Source of the DNA: Pseudohaliea rubra DSM 19751 | GTDB taxonomy: Bacteria; Pseudomonadota; Gammaproteobacteria; Pseudomonadales; Halieaceae | Assembly (NCBI RefSeq): GCF_000764025.1 | Contig: NZ_KN234751.1 | Location: 1-64,000, forward strand | DNA: 64,000 nt | Reading direction: 5' to 3' | Shown here: positions 8,761-18,141 of the stretch, piece by piece | Position numbering within the stretch: the stretch's first letter is position 1 | Layout: each line of letters opens with the position of its first letter | Made by a program: the position numbers and the translations under genes | The notes under the pieces: generated by a model | Told to the model about the DNA's origin: nothing | The model's input: the letters and a program-made list of their open reading frames with translations, nothing else | Database searches by the model: none

Positions 8761-10953
8761 TCAACTCAGCTGCAGGCCGTGGTGCCTGATCGGCAGGCGC
8801 CGGATGCGGCGCCCCGTGGCGGCAAACAGGGCATTGAGAACCGCTGGCGCCGTGGGCGCCAGGGCCTGTTCGCCGACGCCGGTGGGCACTTCCTGGCTGT
8901 CGATGATATGCACCTCGATCCGAGGCATCTGGTTGAGGCGCAGCACCGGGTAATCGTGGTAATTGCTCTGCAGGATACGCCCTCGCTCGAGGACGATCTC
9001 TTCGCCGGCGACGGCGGATAATCCCATCGCGATGCCCCCCTGCAACTGTGCCTCGATGTTCAGCGGGTTGACGGCGAAGCCGCAATCGACGACGCAGACG
9101 ACGCGCTCGACCCGGTAGTTGCCGTCGTCAGTACTGACCTCCGCCACTTGCGCGATGGGCGTCACGGAGTAGACCCGCGCCGCTACGCCTCGCCCCCAGC
9201 CTTCGGGCAGGGGCGCATCCCAGTCGCTCTTTTCCCGCAGCATGGCGAGCACAGCGCTCATACGCGCGTTGCCCCGGGCGAGATGCTGGCGCACGTCGAA
9301 GGAGTCGCGACCGCCGGCGTAGGCGAGCTCGTCGAGGAAGCATTCATAGGCGACGCCGGTATGCGAGTGCCCGACGGAGCGCCACTCCTGGGGCGCCACG
9401 CCGACCTTGGGCGGGTTGTGCGTCTCCACCCGATGGTTGGGGATCGCATAGGAAGTACCGTAGGAAAACACGCCGAAGGGTTCCTGCAGACAGCCATCGA
9501 GGGAGTAGATATCCATGCCGTCGACCATGTACGCGGGATCATGCTTTGTATGCTGCATGATCGACTGGCCGACGACGGTCTGATGCCAGGCGAGGGGCAT
9601 GCCGTCGTCATCCACGGTGCCGCGCAGCTTGTGCACAAAGAGTGGTCTGTAGAAGCCGCTGCGAACGTCTTCTTCTCGCGACCAGATCACCTGCACAGGG
9701 ACGGACTCGCCACGGGCGACCTCTACGGCCTCGATGGTGAAGTCCGCGGTCTTGCTCGAGCGCCGCCCGAAGCTTCCGCCCATGAGGGGGCGGTGAATGG
9801 TCACGGCCTGTTGCGGAAGGCCGAGGAGGGCGGCTACCCGCTCCTGGTCGTTACTCTGGTACTGGGTGCCGGACCAGATCTCGCAGCGGTCCGTCTCGAC
9901 GCGCGCCGTGGCGTTCATCGGTTCCAGGGTGACGTGGGCGAGATAGGGCAGTTCATAGACGGCCTCCAGGGGTTTCTGAACGGCCGCCAGGACGCTGAGG
10001 CTGTCGCCGATATCCTCGGCGAGCATGCCTGGTTTGTCGGCCAGGACCCGGTACTCCTCGAAGAAGCCTTCGGAAGAAAGGCCCGTATTCGGCCCCTCGT
10101 CCCAGGTCACGGTGAGCGCGTCGCGGCCCTTGCGGGCTGACCAGTAATTGGTCGCGAGCACGGCGACGCCGTTGCTGATGGCCTTGGCCTTGACGACCCC
10201 GGGCACCTTCAGAGTCTCGCTGTCTTCGAAAGACTGCGGGCGCCCGCCGTAGGCTGGGGAGCGGAGGATAGATGCGTAAAGCATGCCCGGCAGCTTGATA
10301 TCGATCCCGAAGCGCGCTTCTCCCGTGACCTTGGAGCGGCCTTCGAAGCGGCGCCGGTCGCGGCCCAGCACCGTGAAGTCCGCCGGTGTTTTCAAGGTCA
10401 CGGACTCGCGCAGCGGGATGTTCCGCGCCTGCGCGACGGCGACGAGCTCACCATAGCCGGCCTGCCGGTCGCCTGCGCGGACCACGCCGACCTGCGCCGT
10501 GACCTGTTCCGGGGGAACGTCCCACTCGGCGGCGGCGGCGTCCATCAGCATGGCCTTCGCCTGGGCTCCGGCGGTGCGCAGCGGCTCCCAGAGACTGAAG
10601 ACGGTAATGCTGCCGGCGGTCAGGTATTCACCGAAGACCGGAGAGTAATACTCGGGCCGGGTCGGTGCCGCTTCGAGGCGGATGGATTCCCACGGCACCT
10701 CGAGCTCTTCCGCCACCAGCATGGGGATGATCGTGTAGGCCCCGTTACCGAACTCCGAGTGGTTTGCGAGGATCGTGACCGTACCGTCAGTATCGATGCG
10801 AAGGAAGGCATTGACCTGCAGGGGCGCCTCGGCGCGCGCGGCGCGGCTGCCGCTGCCTCCCGGCAGGGCGAAACCGACGAGGAGAGCGGCGGCACCGCTG
10901 CTCTTGAGAAAAGCGCGGCGGCTCAAGCTGCCGATGTTCGTTGTGTCAGCCAT
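8761..10953 (-). CDS. Molybdopterin-binding subunit of a xanthine-oxidase-family hydroxylase (IorB-like), Tat-exported
   Basis: This is the large catalytic subunit (730 residues) of a two-component molybdenum hydroxylase like isoquinoline 1-oxidoreductase IorB. Such enzymes insert a water-derived oxygen next to a ring nitrogen or oxidise an aldehyde. A twin-arginine signal ([10 protein letters not shown], residues 11-20, then a hydrophobic stretch and a small-residue cleavage zone) shows export to the periplasm. The Mo-pterin region is visible as GGSFGRRSS, and the active-site glutamate lies in [11 protein letters not shown] near the C-terminus. The gene overlaps the upstream iron-sulfur subunit by 8 bp. 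No cytochrome c subunit is adjacent; a c-type cytochrome fusion occurs later in the island. The substrate is unknown. Confidence 0.9.
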   Translation of the reverse strand: MADTTNIGSLSRRAFLKSSGAAALLVGFALPGGSGSRAARAEAPLQVNAFLRIDTDGTVTILANHSEFGNGAYTIIPMLVAEELEVPWESIRLEAAPTRPEYYSPVFGEYLTAGSITVFSLWEPLRTAGAQAKAMLMDAAAAEWDVPPEQVTAQVGVVRAGDRQAGYGELVAVAQARNIPLRESVTLKTPADFTVLGRDRRRFEGRSKVTGEARFGIDIKLPGMLYASILRSPAYGGRPQSFEDSETLKVPGVVKAKAISNGVAVLATNYWSARKGRDALTVTWDEGPNTGLSSEGFFEEYRVLADKPGMLAEDIGDSLSVLAAVQKPLEAVYELPYLAHVTLEPMNATARVETDRCEIWSGTQYQSNDQERVAALLGLPQQAVTIHRPLMGGSFGRRSSKTADFTIEAVEVARGESVPVQVIWSREEDVRSGFYRPLFVHKLRGTVDDDGMPLAWHQTVVGQSIMQHTKHDPAYMVDGMDIYSLDGCLQEPFGVFSYGTSYAIPNHRVETHNPPKVGVAPQEWRSVGHSHTGVAYECFLDELAYAGGRDSFDVRQHLARGNARMSAVLAMLREKSDWDAPLPEGWGRGVAARVYSVTPIAQVAEVSTDDGNYRVERVVCVVDCGFAVNPLNIEAQLQGGIAMGLSAVAGEEIVLERGRILQSNYHDYPVLRLNQMPRIEVHIIDSQEVPTGVGEQALAPTAPAVLNALFAATGRRIRRLPIRHHGLQLS

Positions 10954-11422
10954 GGTCGCCTCCCGCCGTCCTGTGGCTCGCGGCGAGCTTTACCGCTTCG
11001 CGGATGCGCTGGTAGGTGCCGCAGCGGCAGAGATTACCCGCCATTGCCGCATCGATTGCCGCGTCGTCAGGGGCCGGGTTCTGCTCAAGGAGCAGCGTCG
11101 CCGCCATGATCTGTCCTGACTGGCAGTAGCCGCATTGCGCCACGTCCAGCTCGAGCCAGGCTTGCTGTACGGGGTTGAGCTCACCGCTCGCGGCCAGAGA
11201 CTCGATGGTCTGCACCTGGGCGTCGCCGACGTCGCCGAGGGGGAGGCTGCAGGCGCGTACTGGCCGCCCGTTCAGGCTGACGGTGCAGGCCCCGCACAGG
11301 CCCATGCCACAGCCGAACTTGGTGCCTGTCAGCGACAGGAAATCGCGGAGAACCCACAGCAGCGGCGTATCCGCTTCCGCGTCCACTTCGTGCCGGGTCC
11401 CATTAATCATAACGCGGTACAT
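10946..11422 (-). CDS. [2Fe-2S] subunit of a molybdenum hydroxylase (IorA-like)
   Basis: This is the 158-residue iron-sulfur subunit that passes electrons from the molybdopterin subunit. The plant-ferredoxin-type cluster ligands are C38, C43, C46 and C58 ([18 protein letters not shown]). The second cluster is held by C97, C100 (QCGYCQSGQ) and C132, C134 ([11 protein letters not shown]). It has no signal of its own, so it would be carried out with the Tat-bearing partner, as known for IorAB-like enzymes. The ATG at 11422 follows a strong GGGGGAGGTG ribosome-binding site. It heads the minus-strand operon, divergent from the GntR regulator. Confidence 0.93.
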   Translation of the reverse strand: MYRVMINGTRHEVDAEADTPLLWVLRDFLSLTGTKFGCGMGLCGACTVSLNGRPVRACSLPLGDVGDAQVQTIESLAASGELNPVQQAWLELDVAQCGYCQSGQIMAATLLLEQNPAPDDAAIDAAMAGNLCRCGTYQRIREAVKLAASHRTAGGDHG

Positions 11423-11524
11423 AGCACCTCCCCCGGGCGGGCCTGCCCCTTGGCCGCGGCGTGGTGGTGATGCGCCGTACAGCAGTTGTGGTCACCTTGC
11501 ATACATTTTTACCTTTTATTGAAT

Positions 11525-11550
11525 GCACTCTACATAGTAGTGTAGTGTAG
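11525..11550. promoter_or_regulatory. Candidate operator (imperfect inverted repeat) in the divergent promoter region
   Basis: In the 210-bp divergent gap (11423-11632), a perfect CTACA (11530-11534) pairs with TGTAG (11541-11545) across six bases. Extending the arms to ten bases (11525-11534, 11541-11550) keeps eight pairs. The surrounding 11497-11550 is clearly more A+T rich than its flanks. The position suits binding by the adjacent GntR regulator to control both operons; this is inference. Confidence 0.4.
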
Positions 11551-11632
11551 TGCGTGCGGTATGGCACGGAAAACGGCAGCACAGCTTCATCGCCCGACAT
11601 AGCAATAACGAACAGGGATAAAGAGGCGCGGC

Positions 11633-12361
11633 GTGACATCGAGGTCTTCACCGACCCAGGCAGAGCTCGTGAGGCTCGGTCTCGAGCGGGACATCTTCAG
11701 CGGCAGGCTGGCGCCGGGCGCCACGCTCAATGAGTCGCATATCGCTGAGGCGTACGAGGTCTCGCGCACGCCGGTGCGCGAGGCGATCAGTGCCCTCGTG
11801 CGCGCAGGCCTGATCACCAAGCAGGCGCAGCGGCGTGCTGTCGTGACGCCCCTGAATGTCGAGAAGCTGCTGGAGCTCTTCGAGGCGCTGGCGGAGCTTG
11901 AGGGCATTGCTGCGAGGCTCGCTGCGGAACGCATGAGCCGGCCGGAAAAAGAGGCTCTGCTCGATCTGCACCGGCGCGCCCAGGCCGTCGTCGACGGGGA
12001 GCCGAATACCTACTCCGACCTCGGGCGAGAGTTTCACCGGGACATCCTCAAGGGCTGCAAGAACAGCGCGCTGATCCAGGCGACGGCTGCGCTGGCGACC
12101 CGCGTGAATCCGTTTCGCCGTTTTCAGGTGCTGGCTCCGGACCGGATCCGCACCAACCAGTCCGATCACGAGCGCATCGTTCGCGCCATTGTCGACGGCG
12201 ACGGAACACGCGCCGGTGCGGCTCTGCGTCAGCATACGAGCGACCAGGGCGACATGCTCGTGCGCTTCATCGCCCTGCACAAGGTGAGCTACTCCGATAC
12301 CTCCACCCAGGGCCGTCCCGCCAGTGCCGCTGGCTATGGCACGCAATCCGGAGATCGATGA
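11633..12361 (+). CDS. GntR family transcriptional regulator, FCD subfamily
   Basis: This is a 242-residue DNA-binding regulator. The N-terminal winged helix-turn-helix (about 8-75; AEAYEVSRTPVREAI is the recognition region) is joined to an all-helical FCD ligand domain. Candidate metal-binding histidines lie in REFHRDIL, SDHERIV and LRQHTSD. FCD regulators usually respond to small organic acids or related pathway metabolites. It starts with GTG at 11633 behind AAAGAGG, and its stop overlaps the first P450 gene (ATGA). Regulator and pathway enzymes are thus cotranscribed and translationally coupled, which suggests autoregulation from the divergent region upstream. Confidence 0.93.
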   Translation: MTSRSSPTQAELVRLGLERDIFSGRLAPGATLNESHIAEAYEVSRTPVREAISALVRAGLITKQAQRRAVVTPLNVEKLLELFEALAELEGIAARLAAERMSRPEKEALLDLHRRAQAVVDGEPNTYSDLGREFHRDILKGCKNSALIQATAALATRVNPFRRFQVLAPDRIRTNQSDHERIVRAIVDGDGTRAGAALRQHTSDQGDMLVRFIALHKVSYSDTSTQGRPASAAGYGTQSGDR

Positions 12362-13581
12362 TGACTGACTATCGCGTTGACAGCTTCCAGGCGGCCGCGC
12401 GCACGCTGCGCAACATGGACCTGCGACAGGCGCTTTATGACGAGGGCGGCATCCTCATGGAGCGGGTCCTCGTCAACCTGCATGGCGATGAGCACCGCAA
12501 CCGGCGAGCTGTGGAGAGCCAGCTCTTCCGCAAGAACTTCTTCCGCCTTTACGAGAGTGAGATCTTTCCGGCATTGCTGGAGGAAACCCTCGACCAGTTT
12601 CTCGTCGAAGATGCGCTTGATCTAAAAGCTCTCGGCTACCGCATCATGGTGCACGTGTCCCTTGCCTTCGCGGGTATTGATCGTGTCGACAGCAGCGTTG
12701 AGGAGGCTGATACGCTGCATCGGCTGCTCATCCATCTGGGGCAGGCCGCCACGATCGGCCAGTATCATGGCGATCGTGCCGGGATCATGCAGGAAATTCT
12801 CTCCGCCATGGAAGAGTTCGACCGGCGCTTCTTTCAGCCCTCGCGGGCTCGCCGGGTGTCGCTGCTCGAGCGCTTTGCCGATGGCAGTCTCGAAGAGGCG
12901 GAACTGCCACGGGATATCCTGACGGTGCTACTCATGAATGATGACATGGTGCAGCTGCCGGACGAGATCCTCATGAAGGAGGTGGCGTTTTTTTACCTCG
13001 CCGCCTCCCACACTTCCGTGCATTCGCTGGTGCATGCGACCAACGAGCTCTTCACCTGGTTTCGGGCGCGCGGCGGCTCGCCACAAGAGCTCCTTGCTGA
13101 GCCCCGCATCCTGCAGCGGTTTGTCCACGAGAGCCTGCGCCTGCATCCATCCAGCCCCGAATCCTGGCGTCGAGCCACCTGTCCGCTCGAGGTGCCTGGT
13201 CAGGGTGAGGTCGCTGAGGGCAGCAAGGTGGTCATCGACCTGCAGCGGGCGAATCGCGATCGCAGCGTCTTCGGTAATGATGCCGATTGTTTCAATCCCT
13301 ACCGCGAACGGCCGCCACAGGTGAGCCCGGCGGGTCTGTCCTTCGGCGGTGGGATGCACGTGTGCCTCGGCATGAACCTGGTCGCCGGCACGATCCTGCG
13401 CAGCGATGACCAGTACGATCCCGAGAACCATCAGTACGGGACGCTGGCAATTATCATCGGCGAACTGCTGGGGCGGGGTATGCGCCCGGACCCGGAACGG
13501 CCGCCGCGAAAGATCGAGGCCTCCGAGAGGGACGTCTGGGCCGAGTACCCGGTGCGCTTTGACGGCGCGAGCGCCGCATGA
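12358..13581 (+). CDS. Cytochrome P450 (first of a tandem pair)
   Basis: This is a 407-residue soluble bacterial P450. The heme-thiolate motif LSFGGGMHVCLG puts the cysteine at C336, and the K-helix ExxR is HESLRLHP (E258-R261). The I-helix reads AASHTS (215-220), so the acid usually found before the threonine is His218. After the heme motif, a polar insertion of about 15 residues (SDDQYDPENHQYG) interrupts the expected L-helix. It aligns end to end with the next gene, including the position of the cysteine. Both ends overlap neighbours by ATGA. Electrons probably come from the ferredoxin at 17014; no ferredoxin reductase is present in the window. Confidence 0.92.
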   Translation: MMTDYRVDSFQAAARTLRNMDLRQALYDEGGILMERVLVNLHGDEHRNRRAVESQLFRKNFFRLYESEIFPALLEETLDQFLVEDALDLKALGYRIMVHVSLAFAGIDRVDSSVEEADTLHRLLIHLGQAATIGQYHGDRAGIMQEILSAMEEFDRRFFQPSRARRVSLLERFADGSLEEAELPRDILTVLLMNDDMVQLPDEILMKEVAFFYLAASHTSVHSLVHATNELFTWFRARGGSPQELLAEPRILQRFVHESLRLHPSSPESWRRATCPLEVPGQGEVAEGSKVVIDLQRANRDRSVFGNDADCFNPYRERPPQVSPAGLSFGGGMHVCLGMNLVAGTILRSDDQYDPENHQYGTLAIIIGELLGRGMRPDPERPPRKIEASERDVWAEYPVRFDGASAA

Positions 13582-14792
13582 TGGGAGAGTCCGCCACCCT
13601 CAACCGCTACGAGGCCGCTTTCGAGGCGCTTTGTGACCGGCGCTTGCGCCAATCCATGTACGGTGAGTGCGACGTACTGATGGGCGACGTGCTCCTGACA
13701 CTGCACGGGGAGGCGCACACGGCGCGGCGCTCCATGGAACTGAAGCTTTTCCGCCGCAATTTCATCCATTATTACGAACGTGAGGTCTACCCCGGCATCG
13801 TTCGGGAGACCCTCGCCCCTTTCCTCGCGTCGGGCGGCATGGACCTGCCGGAGTTCGGTTTCCGCGTGAACATCAACCTCTCGGCGAGCATAGCGGGCGT
13901 TGACCGCGAGCAGTCGGCCGAGGAGACCGAGGCGCTCCTCGCACTCGTCCGCAAGTTCAGCGAGGGCGCCACCCTTTTCCACTCCACCCGCGACAAGGCG
14001 GAAGTGGTTGATGAAGTGGCCGCGGCCATGGCGGTTTTCGACGAGCGCTTCTTTCAACGCTCCCTCGCTCGCCGTGAGGCGCTGCTCACCGAGCACGCCG
14101 CCGGCCGTCTTGCCGAGGAGGATCTGCCAAGGGATGTGCTCACGGTGCTCCTCGCCAACCGCGAAGCCCAGGGCCTCTCCCTCGAGACGATCCGCCGTGA
14201 GGTGGCCTTCTTCATGCAGGCTGCTTCCCACAGCACGGCCAACGCCATGGTGCACGCCTTCCATGAGATCATCAGCTGGTGCCGTGAGCATCCGCAGGAC
14301 GCAGAGCGCCTTGCAACGGATGTGCTCTTTCTGCAGCGCTGCGTCCACGAGAGTCTCCGCCTGCATCCGGCGAGTCCCGTGGCCTGGCGCACCACCACCT
14401 GCCCCTTCGCTTTGCCCACGGGCACAGACGTGGCAGAGGGTGACAGTGTCGTCATCGACCTGGCGGCGGCGAATCAGGACCCGGCTATTTTTGGCGCCGA
14501 CGCGGACCGCTACAACCCGCACCGCACCGTGGCTGAAAGGAAGCCGCCCTATGCCCTGACGTTCGGTGTCGGCCTTCATACCTGCTTCGGTCGCGAGCTC
14601 GCCGGCGGCTCGCTGCCCACTGCGGCCACTGTCGCGGAGGAACACCCCATCGGCACGGTGACCAACCTGCTGAAGACCCTGTTCGAGCACGGTGCCGCGC
14701 CGGATCCGAAGCACCCGCCGGTACCGGACCCGGACACGGAGCGCGCTAACTGGAAGCGCTACCCTGTGCTGTTTATGAGGACACCCGCATGA
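13578..14792 (+). CDS. Cytochrome P450 (second of a tandem pair)
   Basis: This 404-residue P450 is paralogous to its upstream neighbour. The heme motif LTFGVGLHTCFG again has the cysteine at residue 336, and ExxR is HESLRLHP (E258-R261). The I-helix reads AASHST (215-220), also with His218 in the acid position. It differs from the first copy through much of its length, so the duplication is old and the two probably act on different positions or intermediates. It is coupled by four-base overlaps to the P450 before and the SDR after it. Confidence 0.92.
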   Translation: MMGESATLNRYEAAFEALCDRRLRQSMYGECDVLMGDVLLTLHGEAHTARRSMELKLFRRNFIHYYEREVYPGIVRETLAPFLASGGMDLPEFGFRVNINLSASIAGVDREQSAEETEALLALVRKFSEGATLFHSTRDKAEVVDEVAAAMAVFDERFFQRSLARREALLTEHAAGRLAEEDLPRDVLTVLLANREAQGLSLETIRREVAFFMQAASHSTANAMVHAFHEIISWCREHPQDAERLATDVLFLQRCVHESLRLHPASPVAWRTTTCPFALPTGTDVAEGDSVVIDLAAANQDPAIFGADADRYNPHRTVAERKPPYALTFGVGLHTCFGRELAGGSLPTAATVAEEHPIGTVTNLLKTLFEHGAAPDPKHPPVPDPDTERANWKRYPVLFMRTPA

Positions 14793-15529
14793 GAAGTGCC
14801 TTGGTCACGGGCGGCGGCAGCGGCCTTGGCGCCGATATTGTGCGCGCTCTCGCTGCAGCCGGCTATCGTGTCGGTATTCTCGATCGCGATCCGGGGTCCG
14901 CGCGGGCGGTGGCGGACGGCATCGCCGATGCCGTTGCCCTCGCGGCGGACGTCGCCGACGCTGATGCCCTGGCCGCGGCGCTCGCGGACTTCGGGGCGGC
15001 GCCGGACCTGCTCGTCAACAACGCTGGCATCGTCCGCTTTGGTGCCCTTGAGGAGCAATCCCCCGAGGATTATGCCGCCACTGTGAATGTGAACTTCCTG
15101 GGCAGCTGCCTGTGCGCTCGCGCCGTTGCGCCCGGCATGCTCGAGCGCGGGTCCGGTCATATCATCAACATCACGTCCGTCAACGGGGTGCATCCGGCGC
15201 CTGGCATCGGTCTCTACGGGGGCACCAAGGCCGCGATGGCCTGTATGACTCAGGCTATGGCCCTCGAATGGGGGCCGCGCGGCGTGCGGGCCAACGCTAT
15301 CGCGCCGGGCTTCATCGACGCCGGCATGTCCAGGCCCATCTACGAAAATCCGCAGGCCCGTGCCGTGCGTTCCGGAGGTGTACCTCTGCGTCGCCTCGGT
15401 GAAGCGGCGGATATCGCTCATGCGGTCCTGTTCCTCGACTCAGAGCAGGCGGCCTACATCAACGGCCACGAACTCGTCGTCGACGGTGGTGTCATTAACA
15501 GCGTGCTCGCGCAGCTGCCGCGCTCCTAG
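14789..15529 (+). CDS. Short-chain dehydrogenase/reductase
   Basis: This is a 246-residue classical SDR with a Rossmann fold. The cofactor motif is TGGGSGLG near residue 7, NNAG is at about residue 72, and the active-site YxxxK is YGGTK. An Asp (LDRD) at the end of the second strand favours NAD+ over NADP+. It probably oxidises an alcohol formed by one of the adjacent P450s. It is translationally coupled to the second P450 (ATGA overlap). Confidence 0.92.
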   Translation: MRSALVTGGGSGLGADIVRALAAAGYRVGILDRDPGSARAVADGIADAVALAADVADADALAAALADFGAAPDLLVNNAGIVRFGALEEQSPEDYAATVNVNFLGSCLCARAVAPGMLERGSGHIINITSVNGVHPAPGIGLYGGTKAAMACMTQAMALEWGPRGVRANAIAPGFIDAGMSRPIYENPQARAVRSGGVPLRRLGEAADIAHAVLFLDSEQAAYINGHELVVDGGVINSVLAQLPRS

Positions 15530-15536
15530 GAAGATC

Positions 15537-16232
15537 ATGGACCGTAACCTCATTATCAGCGGCGGCATCTCCCACGATTTTGCAGACACGTCGAGGGCGA
15601 TCGCGGCGCTTCTTGCGCCTCTGGGCATTCAGTCAATTATCAGCGACGACCCGGAAGCGGCGCTTTCGCAACTCGACGCCGGCAGCTTCGCCATGGTCAC
15701 GGTGAATGCGCTGCGCTGGCCCATGGAGGGTGAGAAGTACGATCACTGGCGCGATGAGTGGGCCTTCTCCCTGTCGCCGGCGGGACGAACAGCCCTGACG
15801 GGGTTTGTCGAGGGAGGCGGTGGCCTCCTGGGTCTGCACACGGCGGCTATCTGCTTCGGGGATTGGGCGGGCTGGTGTCAGCTGCTCGGCGGAGCCTGGC
15901 GCTGGGGGCAGTCCTGGCACCCCCCGCTGGCGCCCGTGTCCGCCAGGCCTACGGTGGGCGGCGCTGCGGAGGGCCTTGAAGCATTTACCGTCGTGGATGA
16001 GCGCTATTCGGCGCTGGCCCTCGCCGATGGCATCGAAACGCTCCTTGTCGCTGACGATGAGGAGGGCAGGCCACAGCCGCTCGCCTGGCGCCACTGCGTA
16101 GGCGCAGGTCGCGCCGCCTGCGATCTGCTCGGTCACGACGCAGCCTCCCTGGCCGTGCCGGGGCATGCCCGCACCGTGCGCAGCCTTGCCCTGTGGGTGC
16201 TGGGGCGCACCGTAGAGGAGGTGGCGGCATGA
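15537..16232 (+). CDS. ThuA-like (class I glutamine-amidotransferase-fold) protein
   Basis: This is a 231-residue protein of the ThuA/trehalose-utilisation superfamily, a flavodoxin-like fold related to class I glutamine amidotransferases. The diagnostic stretch is GGGGLLGLHTAAICFGDW, followed by LLGGAW. The nucleophilic elbow of true amidotransferases is not conserved. In sugar-catabolic bacteria, ThuA proteins act on oxidised sugars, but members occur in many catabolic clusters with unknown roles. The ATG at 15537 follows the SDR stop by 7 bp, and its end overlaps the next SDR by ATGA. Confidence 0.78.
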   Translation: MDRNLIISGGISHDFADTSRAIAALLAPLGIQSIISDDPEAALSQLDAGSFAMVTVNALRWPMEGEKYDHWRDEWAFSLSPAGRTALTGFVEGGGGLLGLHTAAICFGDWAGWCQLLGGAWRWGQSWHPPLAPVSARPTVGGAAEGLEAFTVVDERYSALALADGIETLLVADDEEGRPQPLAWRHCVGAGRAACDLLGHDAASLAVPGHARTVRSLALWVLGRTVEEVAA

Positions 16233-16990
16233 GCAAGCTCGCCGGCAAGTCTATTCTCCTTACCGGAGGGGGCTCGGGCCTTGGCCGCGGTGCCGCGGCC
16301 TTTTTCGCCGAGGCCGGCGCGCTGGTGACGATCTGCGGGCGTAGAAGCGAGCGCATTGAAGCCGTTGCCCGGCAGATTGGTGACCGTTGTCGTGGCGTCG
16401 CGGCGGATATCACCCGGGCAGCGGATCGCGAGGCGCTGGTTGCCGCAGCCCTGGAACACGGCGGTGGCCTCGATGCCCTCGTCAATAATGCCGGCAATAT
16501 GTATCGGGGGCCGGTGGAGACCCTCGACGAAGACAGGCTCCTCGATCTGTTCCATGGCAATGTCGTGGCGGCGATGATGCTTACCGGTCTGTGCACGGAG
16601 GCCCTGGCGGCGCGTCGTGGGGCGGTTATTTTCGTCGGCTCCGTGCACACGCGTCGTGCCTTTCCCGGCGTTTCTCCCTATGCGGCCAGCAAAGGCGCTG
16701 TCGAAGCGCTGTCCCGGGTGCTGGCCGCCGAGCTGGGGGAGCGGCAGATCCGCGTCAACTGCGTACTGCCCGGTGCCGTTTATACAGAGATCAACCAGCG
16801 GGCCGGGCTCCTGGACGACGAGTCAGCACGGCAGCGCCTTGAGAGCATTGCACCGCTGCACGCCCTCGGGCGCATCGGTACGGAGCGTGATATTGCCGAG
16901 GCCATGGCCTATTTGATCGGCTCTGACTGGACCACCGGCGCGACCCTTGAAGTTGACGGGGGCCTTGGTCTTGGCCTCACACGCGATTGA
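16229..16990 (+). CDS. Short-chain dehydrogenase/reductase
   Basis: This is a 253-residue classical SDR. It has TGGGSGLG at about residue 12, CGRR at the end of strand 2 (an Arg that favours NADP(H)), NNAGNMYRG, and the catalytic YAASKGAVEAL. The ATG at 16229 overlaps the ThuA stop. The different cofactor preference from the SDR at 14789 suggests that it runs a different redox step in the same pathway; this is inferred from single residues. Confidence 0.92.
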   Translation: MSKLAGKSILLTGGGSGLGRGAAAFFAEAGALVTICGRRSERIEAVARQIGDRCRGVAADITRAADREALVAAALEHGGGLDALVNNAGNMYRGPVETLDEDRLLDLFHGNVVAAMMLTGLCTEALAARRGAVIFVGSVHTRRAFPGVSPYAASKGAVEALSRVLAAELGERQIRVNCVLPGAVYTEINQRAGLLDDESARQRLESIAPLHALGRIGTERDIAEAMAYLIGSDWTTGATLEVDGGLGLGLTRD

Positions 16991-17013
16991 TTAACTGACA
17001 GGGAAGGGAAGAC

Positions 17014-17349
17014 ATGGCGGCAACTGACACCATGACTGTGCAGGTAGTGACCCGCGAGGGTCAGCAGCTCCGGGTTCCTCTCGAGGAGGGCCACGCGACG
17101 CTCATGCACGCCCTCTATGATGCGGATATCGGCGTGGAAGCAAGCTGTGGAGGTTGCGCAGCCTGTGCCACCTGCCACGTGCTGATAGATGAAGCCTGGG
17201 TTGACCGGTTGCCGCCGCGGCGCCCTGAAGAGGACACACTCCTTCGCTTCCAGGCGCATTTCGACCCGCGTCGCTCGCGGCTGTCCTGCCAGCTGGACGT
17301 CGAGCCTGCGCTCGATGGTCTCGTCTGCGCTATCGCACCGGAGGAGTAG
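17014..17349 (+). CDS. [2Fe-2S] ferredoxin, adrenodoxin/putidaredoxin type
   Basis: This is a 111-residue ferredoxin with ligands in the C-x5-C-x2-C-x37-C pattern: C45, C51, C54 (CGGCAACATCHV) and C92 (LSCQL). This spacing is that of P450-serving ferredoxins such as putidaredoxin. C48 is an extra, non-ligand cysteine. A very strong purine-rich site (AGGGAAGGGAAG) precedes the ATG at 17014, consistent with a need for more ferredoxin than enzyme. It is the likely electron donor to the two P450s; the matching reductase must be encoded elsewhere. Confidence 0.93.
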   Translation: MAATDTMTVQVVTREGQQLRVPLEEGHATLMHALYDADIGVEASCGGCAACATCHVLIDEAWVDRLPPRRPEEDTLLRFQAHFDPRRSRLSCQLDVEPALDGLVCAIAPEE

Positions 17350-17352
17350 GTC

Positions 17353-18141
17353 ATGGATCTGGGGCTCAGGGATGTGCCGGTGCTGGTGGCAGCGGCGAGT
17401 CGCGGCATCGGTCGGGAAGTCGCCCGTCAGTTTCTCCTGGAGGGCGCAAGGGTCGCGATTTTCGCCCGCGACGAAGCTGCGGTGCAGGAAGCTGCGGACG
17501 CGCTCGCGGCGGAGACGGGCGGTGAAGTTCACGCCTTCAGTGCAGATGTTACCGACGCGGCTGAGCTGGAGCGTGTCTACCGGGCAGCGGTGGCCGCTAT
17601 CGGCGCGCCTGGGGTGCTGGTCAATAATGCCGGCGGACCCCCCGCGGCACCGCACGATGAACTCGGGGATGCAGCCTGGATGGCGGCCTTTGAGCTGACC
17701 TTGCTGTCTGTGGTGCGCCTCACCCGCCTCGCCCTACCCGCGATGCGGCAGGCGGGTGGAGGTCGCATCGTGAATATCTCCTCTGTTTCTGTGCGCCAGC
17801 CTCTGGACAACATGATGCTCTCCAACAGCCTGCGTCTAGGCGTCGCCGGTTGGGCCAAGACCCTCGCCGATGAGGTCGCCGCGGACGGTATTCTCGTTAA
17901 TACCGTATGCCCGGGCTGGACGGCGACAGACCGGGTAGCGCAGCTCCTCGAGGCGCGTGGCGCGGCGCTGGGCAGCGACCCGGCGGAACTTCGCAAAGCT
18001 ATCGAGAGTCGTATTCCGCTAGGCCGGCTTGCGGCTCCCGCTGAGATCGCCGCGGCCGTGCTGTTCCTCGCTTCCCGCGCCGCGAGTTACATCACCGGCA
18101 CCCAGCTGCTTGTGGACGGCGGTTATGCCAGGGCGCTCTGA
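17353..18141 (+). CDS. Atypical SDR-family protein lacking the YxxxK catalytic pair
   Basis: This is a 262-residue Rossmann-fold SDR with AAASRGIGR as cofactor loop and NNAGGPP. At the place where YxxxK is expected it reads LSNSLRLG, so Tyr is Ser and Lys is Arg. Serine-rich SDRs with this motif form a known atypical subgroup often labelled 3-oxoacyl-ACP reductase-like. They may use another catalytic arrangement or act on acyl-CoA-type substrates. The C-terminal LLVDGGYARAL is normal. It starts 3 bp after the ferredoxin stop and overlaps the next gene. Confidence 0.88.
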   Translation: MDLGLRDVPVLVAAASRGIGREVARQFLLEGARVAIFARDEAAVQEAADALAAETGGEVHAFSADVTDAAELERVYRAAVAAIGAPGVLVNNAGGPPAAPHDELGDAAWMAAFELTLLSVVRLTRLALPAMRQAGGGRIVNISSVSVRQPLDNMMLSNSLRLGVAGWAKTLADEVAADGILVNTVCPGWTATDRVAQLLEARGAALGSDPAELRKAIESRIPLGRLAAPAEIAAAVLFLASRAASYITGTQLLVDGGYARAL

